Assembly (NCBI GenBank): GCA_913776825.1
Contig: CAJYPV010000031.1
Span: 124,001-188,000, forward strand
Direction of reading: 5' to 3'
Source: Burkholderiaceae bacterium
Lineage (GTDB): Bacteria > Pseudomonadota > Gammaproteobacteria > Burkholderiales > Burkholderiaceae_C
DNA length: 64,000 nucleotides
In this document: positions 14,181-22,294 of the stretch, in pieces
How positions within the stretch are numbered: the first letter of the stretch is position 1
Layout: each line of letters starts with the position of its first letter
Program-made: the position numbers and the translations under genes
The notes under the pieces: generated by a model
The model's input: the letters and a program-made list of their open reading frames with translations, nothing else
The model's database searches: none
Told to the model about the DNA's origin: nothing

Positions 14181-16123
14181 TAAGGCAATTCCGGATCGGT
14201 CGATGCCGACCGGCCCGCCAGCCCGCGCCGGTAATCCCGCGCGCTCTGCCCCACCGCGCGCCGGAAGCAGCGTTCGAAATGGCTGAGATCGGCGAAACCG
14301 GCGCGCATCGCCACCTCGGTGATGCGCAAGGGCGATTCCCGCAGCAGTTGCTGCGCGGTGTGGATGCGCAGGTTCAACAGGAAGGACTTGAAGCTCATCC
14401 CCAGACTGCTGCGGAAGAGAAACGTCAGGTGGGACGCGCTCACATGCGCCTGCTCCGACAGCTCGGTCAGGGTCACCGGCTCGGCATAGTGGTCGGACAG
14501 AAACAGCAGCGCCCGCCGCAACCCGGCATGCAGCGTGTCCAGGATCCGATGCTGACGCTCCAGCACGATGCGCACCCAATGCGCCGCGGACCGCGGCGCC
14601 GCCGTGGGCCCGGAGCCGTTCGACAAGCCCAATGGCCGCAGGGGGCCGCCCGCCAAGCCGAACGGATGAGGCTCTTCGTCACCGCCCGGCCATCGCTGGG
14701 CTGAGGACAGCATCGCGCCCGTTGCCGGCTCGGCGGTCGCTGCGAATCCAGCGGGCCAGGCGCCCATCGCCAGGATGGAGGGGTCTTGAGGGTCGCCGTC
14801 GAGGACCTGATCGACGCGCCCCACCCCGCGCTCCCTGGACGGATTCAGCAACCACGGCGCATGCCGTGCCGCATCGTCCAGACCGACGATCGGCCCGTCG
14901 GCCAGCAGCGCCAGTTGCGCGACGGTGCGATCCAGCTCGCACAGGTTGTCCGGCCAGTCATGGGCTTCGCAGGCCTGCACCAGCGGCGCCTCGAAGCGGA
15001 TGCAGCCGGTCGCATCCAGCCGATCGAGCGCGGCGTCGATCAGACCGCGCAGATCCGATCGTCGATGCCGCAGCGGCGGCAGCTCGATGGTCAGCACCTC
15101 CAGCAACGCCCGCAGCCCGCGCATCACGGGCCCGGCTGAGTTCTCTTCCTGCGGACGTGCGGTGGTGGTCGAGGCGATCAGGCGCACCCCGCGGATCTCG
15201 TGCAGCACATCCAGCGCGCCCGGCGGACGGTCGACGGGCCGCGAGTTCGCCGGCATCGGCATGCCTGGGTTCGCGGCGGATGACGAGGAGGACCGCATCG
15301 AGAGTGACGACGCCGCACGATCCCGCCGTGCCATGCATTCGCCCAGCAGCTCGCGCTGAAGTGGCGCCGGCAATTCGTCCACACCCTGCAGAAACAGCGT
15401 GCCGCCCTCGGCCCGGCCGAGCCAGGTGCCGGGATCATCGGTCGCATGCGCGCAGAACACCGCCACCCACGGACCGACGCGACGTCGACTGCCACGATGG
15501 ATGGCCTCGGCGACCCAGCCGGTCTCGGTGCCGAATTCGCCGTGGAGCATCACCGGCAGCTCACACCCGGCGGCCCGCTCGATCCATTGTTCCAGCTGCA
15601 AGACCGACGCACTGACGCCGGTCAAGGCCTCGGCGACAGTGCGTCCAGCCGGTGCCTGTCGGGCCACCCGGTCCCGATGGATCAGCCGAGCGAGGCGCCC
15701 GCACAAGTGCGCCCGCGCAGCGGCCTCCAGCGGTGAGGCGCCGAGGCCGGCCTGCCAATCCAGCTGCAACTGGCCGATGGGTTCGTTGGCGTAGCACAGC
15801 GGGGCCACGTCTTTCGGGCCCGACGCAGGCCCTGCGCGTCGAGCCACGTCGCCGGCGCCGTCGAGGGCTTCGGGCGGTCGGTCGCCGGGCATCGATTCAT
15901 GCGTGGCCGCCACGGTCGTCACGTCGATCGCGCCGCCGACCCGCTGCAGCCGAAGCTCCGGCAGATCGAGCGCTTGCCAGCGCAGGCCGCACAGCGGCCA
16001 ACGGTGCATCAGGCTGAGGGCGAGCGTTCGGAGCTGCGTCGGCAGGTCCGCGTTGGGGCGGTACGCCTGCTGCAGCCAGGCGTCGATCTGCGCGGGGGAC
16101 AGGGCTTGCTCGTCATGAATCAT
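14180..16123 (-). CDS. AraC-type regulator fused to a degenerate sigma-54 AAA+ domain
   Basis: A 647-residue regulator. Residues about 175-430 keep the layout of a sigma-54 activator AAA+ domain but with lost catalysis: the Walker A region reads HGEFGTETGWVAEAIHRG where GESGTGKE is expected (no lysine), and Walker B reads GGTLFLQGVDELP where FLDEI is expected. The GAFTGA loop that contacts sigma-54 is missing; RHRRSDLRGLI and HDWPDNLCEL correspond to later conserved parts. Residues about 545-640 form an AraC HTH pair (EPVTLTELSEQAHVSASHLT, RITEVAMRAGFADLSHFERC). It thus probably binds DNA through AraC helices with the AAA+ part as a regulatory scaffold. It faces the reb operon and is divergent from the kinase at 16398, so it is a likely controller of R-body genes (inference). 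Confidence 0.85.
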   Translation of the reverse strand: MIHDEQALSPAQIDAWLQQAYRPNADLPTQLRTLALSLMHRWPLCGLRWQALDLPELRLQRVGGAIDVTTVAATHESMPGDRPPEALDGAGDVARRAGPASGPKDVAPLCYANEPIGQLQLDWQAGLGASPLEAAARAHLCGRLARLIHRDRVARQAPAGRTVAEALTGVSASVLQLEQWIERAAGCELPVMLHGEFGTETGWVAEAIHRGSRRRVGPWVAVFCAHATDDPGTWLGRAEGGTLFLQGVDELPAPLQRELLGECMARRDRAASSLSMRSSSSSAANPGMPMPANSRPVDRPPGALDVLHEIRGVRLIASTTTARPQEENSAGPVMRGLRALLEVLTIELPPLRHRRSDLRGLIDAALDRLDATGCIRFEAPLVQACEAHDWPDNLCELDRTVAQLALLADGPIVGLDDAARHAPWLLNPSRERGVGRVDQVLDGDPQDPSILAMGAWPAGFAATAEPATGAMLSSAQRWPGGDEEPHPFGLAGGPLRPLGLSNGSGPTAAPRSAAHWVRIVLERQHRILDTLHAGLRRALLFLSDHYAEPVTLTELSEQAHVSASHLTFLFRSSLGMSFKSFLLNLRIHTAQQLLRESPLRITEVAMRAGFADLSHFERCFRRAVGQSARDYRRGLAGRSASTDPELP

Positions 16124-16265
16124 GGTGGCGATGGCGGTCAGGCCGCGGTCTCGGAGTTTTCGAGGCCGCAGACAAGATGCATGCCAGGCGGATTTCAGAG
16201 GTTTGGCGCTTCAAAACCGTCTGATTCGTCAGGACACTGTCAAGCCCGACGCTTTCGCGCCAGGA

Positions 16266-16287
16266 TTTGACAGTCCCGACTGTCAAA
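16266..16287. promoter_or_regulatory. Perfect palindrome between divergent regulator and kinase
   Basis: TTTGACAGTC and GACTGTCAAA separated by CC form a 22-base dyad with 10-base arms. A further half-site ACTGTCAAG lies at 16235-16243, about three helical turns away centre to centre. The dyad sits 143 bases before the AraC-fusion start (16123) and about 110 before the kinase start, so it is a likely operator for one of the neighbouring regulators. TTGACA within it could also serve as a -35 for the kinase. Confidence 0.6.
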
Positions 16288-16397
16288 TTCGTGACGGACG
16301 GCGTGCCCGCCCTCGCGCGAGTCGCGCGCGGCGCACGGCTGGCGATGGGCCGCGGACCGGTCGTCCGTCGCCGGCGTTGATCGAGGTGACCCCGCTC

Positions 16398-17951
16398 ATG
16401 ACGCCATCGACTGTTCCCGCCCATCGATCGAGGCATCGCGCCCACCCGTTGCACCTGCCGCAGTCGCCCGGCGATGCGTCGACGGCCGGCCCGCCACCGA
16501 ACGCCGAGCCGACCACCCGCGATCCCTCGTCCGACGCGCCATGGCCGCGGCTGGTGGGGCATTACCGGCTCGACGGTCCGCTCGGTCGCGGTGAACAGGG
16601 CCAGGTCTTCGCCGCCTGGGACACGGTCCTGCTGCGCCCCGTCGCGCTCAAGCGTCTCCGGATGCGCGAGCGTCCCCACCGAGACGGGCGCCCGTCCGGC
16701 CTCGACGACCACGACGCCACCGAGCGCCCTCCGGCCCATCGGCAGCAGACGGGCGTGGGCGCGTCACCACTCGCCACGCCGAGCGGACGGGACAGCGCGA
16801 CACCGATCGCCTCCGCGTCGACGGACGTCGACCACGCGGCCGAGGCCATCCCCAGCGATCAGGCGGACCACGAAGCCCACCTTCGCGAAGCGCGCCGCTC
16901 AGCGGGCCTTCGCCATGCGGCCTTCGTCCGGATTCACGGCGTGGTCAGCGAATCGGTCGCGGGCCGAGCGGCGCATTGGATCGTCATGGAGCGGGTTTTC
17001 GGCCGCGCGATGAGCCAGGTGCTGACGCAGAAGCCGCTGCCCGTCGCACAGGCCGTCGAGCTGATGGCTCAGGCCGCCAGCGCCCTGGCGGAGCTGCATG
17101 CCGAGGGGCTGGTGCACGGCGACATCAAGCCCGCCAATCTGATGTTGCAGGACGACGGCCAACTGCGCATCGTCGATTTCGGCATCGCCCAGCGCGTCGA
17201 TCCGCTGGCCACGCTGACCGAGCTGCCCGGCGGCACGCTGCCGGCGGCCGGCACCCTCGCCTACCTGGCGCCGGAGCGCTTGATGGGCGCCTCGCCGGGT
17301 CCCGCTTCAGAGATCTTCACCCTGGGCGCGGTGTTCCTGGAACTGATCGGCGGCCGACGTGCGGGCGCGCCCCAGGCGGATGAGACTGCGCCCCTGGATG
17401 TCGCGGCGCTGCTGGCCGGCAGCGATCGCTGGACGTTTCCTCCCGACGTGCCTGCCGCACTGGCGCAGTTGATTCGTGCCATGGGCGCGCGAGATCCCGC
17501 CGATCGGCCCCGGGATCTGGACACCGTGGCGCGCTGGCTGACGGGGCTGCAGGTGGAGCGAACGGTGCCTCGTCATTGGCGCGACGAGGCCTCCGATGCC
17601 GGCTTGGGCGAGCCGCCGCAGTTGCCGACGAGGGCATCGTCATCGCCGCCCGTTCATTCGCATGACGTGCAGCGGCACGCATCGCCTCCGTGTTCATCGC
17701 AGTCGTCGCGCGCATGGCCATGGCGCCGCACCTGGCTCGATGCACTGCGCGCGTGCCGGATGGAAGCGGTTCTGCTGAGCGGCGTGATGGCCGGTCTGGT
17801 GCTGGGGGCGATTCCGGGTGCGCTGCTGGGGTTGAAGGCGGGGCAATCCGCACCCGGCGGCAACTCTGCGTCCGCGTCGCCTGCACGTGGTGTGGGTGGG
17901 CCCGCCCCGTTGCCCGCGCGACTTTGCCCCTCCGTGCCGCGGACGCCATGA
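16398..17951 (+). CDS. Membrane-anchored Ser/Thr protein kinase (non-RD)
   Basis: Read from ATG 16398 (517 residues) with GAGGTGA upstream; the frame is open to 16122 but that part overlaps the operator and is not protein-like. Kinase domain: Gly-loop LGRGEQGQVFAAWD, VALKRL lysine, an unusual insert of about 70 residues rich in Pro/Ser/Thr/Asp before the C-helix, then VHGDIKPANLML (HGD, so a non-RD kinase), IVDFGIAQ, and the APE-like LAPERL. Near residues 455-482 is one transmembrane helix (LLSGVMAGLVLGAIPGALLG) followed by a short periplasmic tail. Bacterial kinases of this PknB-like group signal to regulators. Divergent placement suggests it works with the AraC fusion, perhaps by phosphorylating it (inference). 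Confidence 0.88.
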   Translation: MTPSTVPAHRSRHRAHPLHLPQSPGDASTAGPPPNAEPTTRDPSSDAPWPRLVGHYRLDGPLGRGEQGQVFAAWDTVLLRPVALKRLRMRERPHRDGRPSGLDDHDATERPPAHRQQTGVGASPLATPSGRDSATPIASASTDVDHAAEAIPSDQADHEAHLREARRSAGLRHAAFVRIHGVVSESVAGRAAHWIVMERVFGRAMSQVLTQKPLPVAQAVELMAQAASALAELHAEGLVHGDIKPANLMLQDDGQLRIVDFGIAQRVDPLATLTELPGGTLPAAGTLAYLAPERLMGASPGPASEIFTLGAVFLELIGGRRAGAPQADETAPLDVAALLAGSDRWTFPPDVPAALAQLIRAMGARDPADRPRDLDTVARWLTGLQVERTVPRHWRDEASDAGLGEPPQLPTRASSSPPVHSHDVQRHASPPCSSQSSRAWPWRRTWLDALRACRMEAVLLSGVMAGLVLGAIPGALLGLKAGQSAPGGNSASASPARGVGGPAPLPARLCPSVPRTP

Positions 17952-17982
17952 GCGGCGAAGCGAAGCGGACACGGCCGGCCGC

Positions 17983-18930
17983 TCAGACCGTTTCCGGCTC
18001 CTCGGAGGTCACCACGTCCACCGCCTGCCGCGCATACCGGCCAGGCGGCAGGCCGACATGGCGGGTGAAGGCCACGCCAAATGTGCTGACCGAGCTGTAG
18101 CCGACCCGCTCGGCGATGTCGCTGATCGTGGCGTCCGGCCGGCGCAGCCATTGCTTGGCGAGCGCCATGCGCCAGGCCAGCAGATAGGCCATCGGCGCCA
18201 TGCCGACCAGCTCGCTGAAACGATCGAAAAACGCGGAGCGCGACATCGCGGCTTCGCGCGCCAGTTGCGCCATCGTCCAGGGCCGGGACGGCTCCTGATG
18301 CAGCCGCCGCAGCGCCTGGGCCAATCTTGGATCTGACAACCCGCGCACCAGCCCGCCCGATCCGGAGGCGCTGGCGCCGCATCGCAGCGCTTCGATCAAC
18401 AGCACATCCAGCAGACGGGCCATGACGATCTCGCGCGCAGGCCGATCGCTGCGGGATTCGTCGCCGACCAGTTGCACCAGCATCGACAGGCGCGGCTCGC
18501 CGCGCACATGCACCCATTCCGGCAACAGCGACACCAGCAGCGCCGCATCCGGCGAGCCGAACACGCAGTGCCCGACCCGCAGCCGAGTGGTGATCGGCCG
18601 CGTCGGGTCGCCCACCCGCGCGCCGCCCGGGATGGCGGTGATCGGTGTGTCGACCGTGTCGTCCGGGCCGGGTGGATCCTGGTCGTCGCTGGCCGTGGTG
18701 AAGCCGCGAGCGGACGGAATCAGCACGAAATCGCCGGTGTCCAGGTTCAGCACCGTCGGCCCGCCGGGTCCCTCGATGCGCAGCCGACAGCGACCTTCCA
18801 GCACCACGAAGTAGAACGGCCGACCTGTCTCCGCGCGGCGGACCGCCCAGGGCGCGGACGCTTCCACCTGCTTGGAGAACGGCGCGGAGGGCTGCAGCAA
18901 GGACACCACCTCTGCCAACGGATCCACCAT
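17983..18930 (-). CDS. AraC-family transcriptional regulator with cupin domain
   Basis: A 315-residue protein with an N-terminal cupin (RPFYFVVLEGRCRLRIEGPG, LDTGDFVLIPSARGF; residues 35-85 and continuing to about 190) of the AraC_binding/Cupin_6 type and a C-terminal AraC HTH pair (WTMAQLAREAAMSRSAFFDR, ISDIAERVGYSSVSTFGVAF; residues 210-305). These regulators typically act next to a divergently read oxidoreductase, and here the SDR gene starts 92 bases away on the other strand. The gene likely activates the SDR gene in response to a small molecule. Stop lies 31 bases from the kinase stop, so the two genes converge. Confidence 0.88.
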   Translation of the reverse strand: MVDPLAEVVSLLQPSAPFSKQVEASAPWAVRRAETGRPFYFVVLEGRCRLRIEGPGGPTVLNLDTGDFVLIPSARGFTTASDDQDPPGPDDTVDTPITAIPGGARVGDPTRPITTRLRVGHCVFGSPDAALLVSLLPEWVHVRGEPRLSMLVQLVGDESRSDRPAREIVMARLLDVLLIEALRCGASASGSGGLVRGLSDPRLAQALRRLHQEPSRPWTMAQLAREAAMSRSAFFDRFSELVGMAPMAYLLAWRMALAKQWLRRPDATISDIAERVGYSSVSTFGVAFTRHVGLPPGRYARQAVDVVTSEEPETV

Positions 18931-19022
18931 TTGGACGATCTCAACAAAAACGCGGATTCGGGAGTGTAGTGAGTCCGGCGTCGGCCGCCTATCGTGTGGG
19001 CTCTTCTTTCAGGAACTTGCCC

Positions 19023-19799
19023 ATGTCCTCCATGTCCTCCATGTCCACCGTGCCGACCGTCCTCATCACCGGTTGCTCTTCCGGATTCGGCCTCGATGCC
19101 GCCCGCCTGTTTCTCGACCGCGGCTGGCGCGTCGTGGCGACCATGCGCACCCCGGACCTCCAGCTGTTGCCGCCGTCGGACCGCCTGCGCGTACTGCCGC
19201 TGGACCTGAACGATGCCGACAGCATCCAGCGCTGCGTGGCCGAGGCCGGCCCGATTGATGCGCTGGTCAACAATGCCGGCATCGGCCTGCTGGCGCCGCT
19301 GGAAGGTATCTCCATGGCTCTGGCACGCGAGGTGTTCGAGACCAATGTGCTGGGCACCTTCGCCATGATCCAGGCGGTGCTGCCGGGCATGCGAGAGCGC
19401 GGCCAGGGCGTGATCGTCAACGTGACTTCCAGCGTCACCCTCAAGCCCTTGCCCTTGCTGTCGGTCTATACCGGCAGCAAGGCAGCGGTGAATGCCTTCA
19501 CCGAATCGCTGGCCCTGGAATTGGCGCCATTCGGCATTCGCGCGCACGTGGTCCTGCCGGGCCGTGCGCCGAGCACCCGATTCGGCGCCAATGCGCGCCC
19601 CCGGCTGGAGAAGAGCACCCATCCAGCCTACGCGGACTTCACCCAGCGCGTGTTTGCCGCCATGTCGGGCAGTGCGGGCCCGGTGACCGAGGCATCGGAC
19701 GTGTCGGCGGCCATCTGGCGCGCGGTCACCGATCCGGCAGCGCCGATGCGCCTCCCCGCCGGCGCGGACGCGGTGGCGCTGTCGCCTCAATCGGAGTGA
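19023..19799 (+). CDS. Short-chain dehydrogenase/reductase
   Basis: Read from ATG 19023, with CAGGA about 8 bases upstream (258 residues). Classical SDR: NAD(P)-binding VLITGCSSGFGLDAA, NNAGIGLLAPLEG, catalytic serine in VNVTSSVTLK, and YTGSK for the Tyr-Lys pair. It is a cytoplasmic NAD(P)H oxidoreductase; the substrate is not readable. The start region has the 9-base unit ATGTCCTCC repeated (19023-19049 gives MSSMSSMST), offering three in-register ATGs. Regulated presumably by the divergent AraC protein. Confidence 0.9.
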   Translation: MSSMSSMSTVPTVLITGCSSGFGLDAARLFLDRGWRVVATMRTPDLQLLPPSDRLRVLPLDLNDADSIQRCVAEAGPIDALVNNAGIGLLAPLEGISMALAREVFETNVLGTFAMIQAVLPGMRERGQGVIVNVTSSVTLKPLPLLSVYTGSKAAVNAFTESLALELAPFGIRAHVVLPGRAPSTRFGANARPRLEKSTHPAYADFTQRVFAAMSGSAGPVTEASDVSAAIWRAVTDPAAPMRLPAGADAVALSPQSE

Positions 19800-20222
19800 G
19801 CGACTCGCGGCCTGAATGGAGAAGCGCGCCGCCGTGTCTGACCGAGTGGCCGCGCCTTCAACCCTTCAAACTGATGACGCCATCGGCCGAGGCTGTCCTA
19901 CACTCGACCACACGCGTGATTCCCAGCCAAGAGGCGCTCAGACGGCGATGACGCCGCGCAGCCTCTGGAGGTCATTGGCCCGAACGCTACGCTGCACTCG
20001 GCACTCTGAATATGGCAGCCGGCATTCGGCATTCGGCATTCGAGTCGGACCTCACTGGGAAAATCGCCGCTGGAATGGCCGATCGGCGCGCGCCATTTCC
20101 GGCAGATTCAGGTCGCTCCTCTCGGCCAGTGACTGTCGTATCGGCTCCGTGGGAGTGATGCATCACCCGGGATCGTCTGCCAGGACGCAGATGTCGCCTG
20201 GGCCGGACGAGCGGGGGAGCCC
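19800..20222. other. Intergenic region before the hybrid kinase
   Basis: About 420 bases without a convincing gene. It contains three tandem GCATTCGG-type octamers near 20021-20045 and, just before the next start, a strong ribosome site GGGGGAG. Frames here are Arg-rich on both strands. Confidence 0.5.
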
Positions 20223-22205
20223 ATGCATTTGCCCAAGGACGCCTGGTATCGCATGCTGTTTGTCCATTCACTGGACGGCATCTGGCTGGCGCGCCCGTCG
20301 GGTCAATTGCTCACGGCGAATCCCGCTGCCTGCGCCATCCTCGGTTATTCGGCCGACGACATTCCGCAATTGCAGCGACAGGACGTGATTGCGCCCGGGC
20401 ATCTCGCCCTGGCCGATTCATTGACCGCGCACAGTGGCCCGAGCCCGTGGCGGGCCGCCCTGGATTTCGTGCGCAAGGATGGCTCGACCGTGCCGGTCGA
20501 TGTCTCCAGCGAAGCCTTTGCCGGCGTCGACGACCAGCCGCTGCATTGCGTCATCTTTCGGGATCTTTCCACCGAGCGCCAAGCCACGGCGGCATTGCGG
20601 GAGAGCGAGACGCGCTATCGCACCGCCTTCATGACCAGTCCGGATGCGATCACCATCACCGATCTGAAAGACGGCCGCTATCTCGACATCAATGAAGGCT
20701 TCACCCGCATCTTCGGCTGGTTTCGCGACGAGGCGATCGGCCGCACGTCGCTGGATCTGCGCATCTGGCAGGACCTCGGCGAGCGCGACGCCTTCATTCG
20801 CCAGTTCCGACTGCACCGCGAATGCCTGAACTTCGAGGCGCGATTCCGCAATCGGCACGGTGAGCCGGTGACCGGCCTGGTGTCGTCCCGCGTGATCGGT
20901 TTCGGCGGGCAGTCCTGCATCCTCACCGTGACGCGAGATGTCAGCGAGCGAAAGCGCGCGGAGGTGGAGCTCGACCAGTACCGCCATCACCTCGAGGAAC
21001 TGGTCGAAGACCGCACCCGCGAGCTGCAGACCGCGCGCGACGTCGCCCAGACCGCCAATCAGGCGAAGAGCAGCTTCCTGGCCAACATGAGCCACGAGAT
21101 CCGGACGCCGCTGAACGCCATCCTCGGTTACGCCCGCCTGCTGCAGCGCTCGTCGGCCTCCGAGGTGCAACGGGAACAGCTGGAGCGGGTCCGATGGGCG
21201 GGCGACCATCTGCTGACCCTGGTCAACGATGTGCTGGACTTCTCAAAGATCGAAGCGGGGGAGCTGCACCTGGAAAGCATTGAATTCGATGCGGTCGCCC
21301 TGCTGGACGGCGTCGGCGCGCTGATCCGGGAGTCCGCCTCGACCAAAGGCCTGACCGTGACGGTGGCGCCGCTGGATCTGCCCCGATCGCTGCGCGGCGA
21401 TCCGACGCGGTTGCGGCAGGCCCTGCTGAACCTGGCGTCGAATGCGGTGAAGTTCACCGAGCATGGTTCGGTCACCTTGAGCGCTCAGACCCTGCATGAG
21501 GACGATCATGGCTTGCTCCTGCGCTTCGAGGTGCTCGACACCGGCGTGGGCATTGCGCCCGCGAAGCTGGGCGAGCTGTTCGAGCCGTTCCATCAGGTCG
21601 ATGCCTCCACCACCCGATTGCATGGCGGGACCGGCCTGGGGCTGGCGATCACGCGCCGGCTGGCCCGGCTGATGGGCGGCGATGCGGGCGTGGAGAGCGT
21701 GCCCGGCCAAGGCAGCGCGTTCTGGATCACGGTGCGTTGCGAAGCGGGCGGCATCGGCACGGCGGCGGCGAATGCCCCGCACCTGCCGCTCGAACTGGAC
21801 GCGGTGCAGGCTCAGCTCGCCGGCAAACGGGTGCTGGTGGCCGAGGACAACCCGGTCAATCAGGAGCTGATTCGTGCCCTGCTGGAAGATGTCGGCCTGG
21901 TGGTGAGCGTGGCCGACGACGGCCAGCAGGCGGTGGAGATGGCGCCCGCGCCGGTCGACCTGATCTTCATGGACATGCAGATGCCGGTGATGGATGGCCT
22001 GGCTTCCACCCGGTTGATCCGGCAGTTGCCGCACCGCCGGGGCACACCCATCCTGGCGATGACGGCGAATGCCTTCGATGCCGACCGCCAGCGCTGCCTG
22101 GACGCCGGCATGAACGACTTCCTCACCAAGCCCATCGATCCGGATCAGCTTTATCGCTTGCTGGTGCATTGGCTCAACGAGCCCGCCGCCTCGCGACGGG
22201 CGTGA
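20223..22205 (+). CDS. PAS-PAS hybrid sensor histidine kinase with receiver
   Basis: A 660-residue soluble sensor. PAS1 at about 5-115 (VHSLDGIWLARPSGQLLTAN, AACAILGYSADDI), PAS2 at 125-245 (TSPDAITITDLKDGRYLDIN, IFGWFRDEAIGRTSL), a coiled coil, then HisKA with the phospho-acceptor histidine 291 in FLANMSHEIRTPLNAI. The ATPase domain has NLASNAVKF, DTGVGI and GGTGLGLAI. The C-terminal receiver (residues 535-650) has VLVAEDNPVNQ and the acceptor Asp 584 in FMDMQMPVMDG, with lysine in FLTKPI. No membrane segment, so it senses a cytoplasmic signal. No cognate HPt or output gene is adjacent; a phosphorelay partner lies elsewhere. Confidence 0.93.
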   Translation: MHLPKDAWYRMLFVHSLDGIWLARPSGQLLTANPAACAILGYSADDIPQLQRQDVIAPGHLALADSLTAHSGPSPWRAALDFVRKDGSTVPVDVSSEAFAGVDDQPLHCVIFRDLSTERQATAALRESETRYRTAFMTSPDAITITDLKDGRYLDINEGFTRIFGWFRDEAIGRTSLDLRIWQDLGERDAFIRQFRLHRECLNFEARFRNRHGEPVTGLVSSRVIGFGGQSCILTVTRDVSERKRAEVELDQYRHHLEELVEDRTRELQTARDVAQTANQAKSSFLANMSHEIRTPLNAILGYARLLQRSSASEVQREQLERVRWAGDHLLTLVNDVLDFSKIEAGELHLESIEFDAVALLDGVGALIRESASTKGLTVTVAPLDLPRSLRGDPTRLRQALLNLASNAVKFTEHGSVTLSAQTLHEDDHGLLLRFEVLDTGVGIAPAKLGELFEPFHQVDASTTRLHGGTGLGLAITRRLARLMGGDAGVESVPGQGSAFWITVRCEAGGIGTAAANAPHLPLELDAVQAQLAGKRVLVAEDNPVNQELIRALLEDVGLVVSVADDGQQAVEMAPAPVDLIFMDMQMPVMDGLASTRLIRQLPHRRGTPILAMTANAFDADRQRCLDAGMNDFLTKPIDPDQLYRLLVHWLNEPAASRRA

Positions 22206-22294
22206 TCGGCGCAGCGATGGATGCGAGCCACCGCGTCACCGACCGCCCTGTTGCCGCGCGCCCGGCCTGACCGCACGGGTCAGCCTCGCGTCCT

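Noticed and set aside
13302..14579. Minus-strand frame opposite the end of the reb operon
   Set aside because: Overlaps the terminator and the AraC regulator end, is Gly/Arg-rich and has no start site.
20010..20050. TTCG-rich octamer repeats considered as a third PIP box
   Set aside because: TTCG spacing is 8, not 20; no pair fits TTCG-N16-TTCG.
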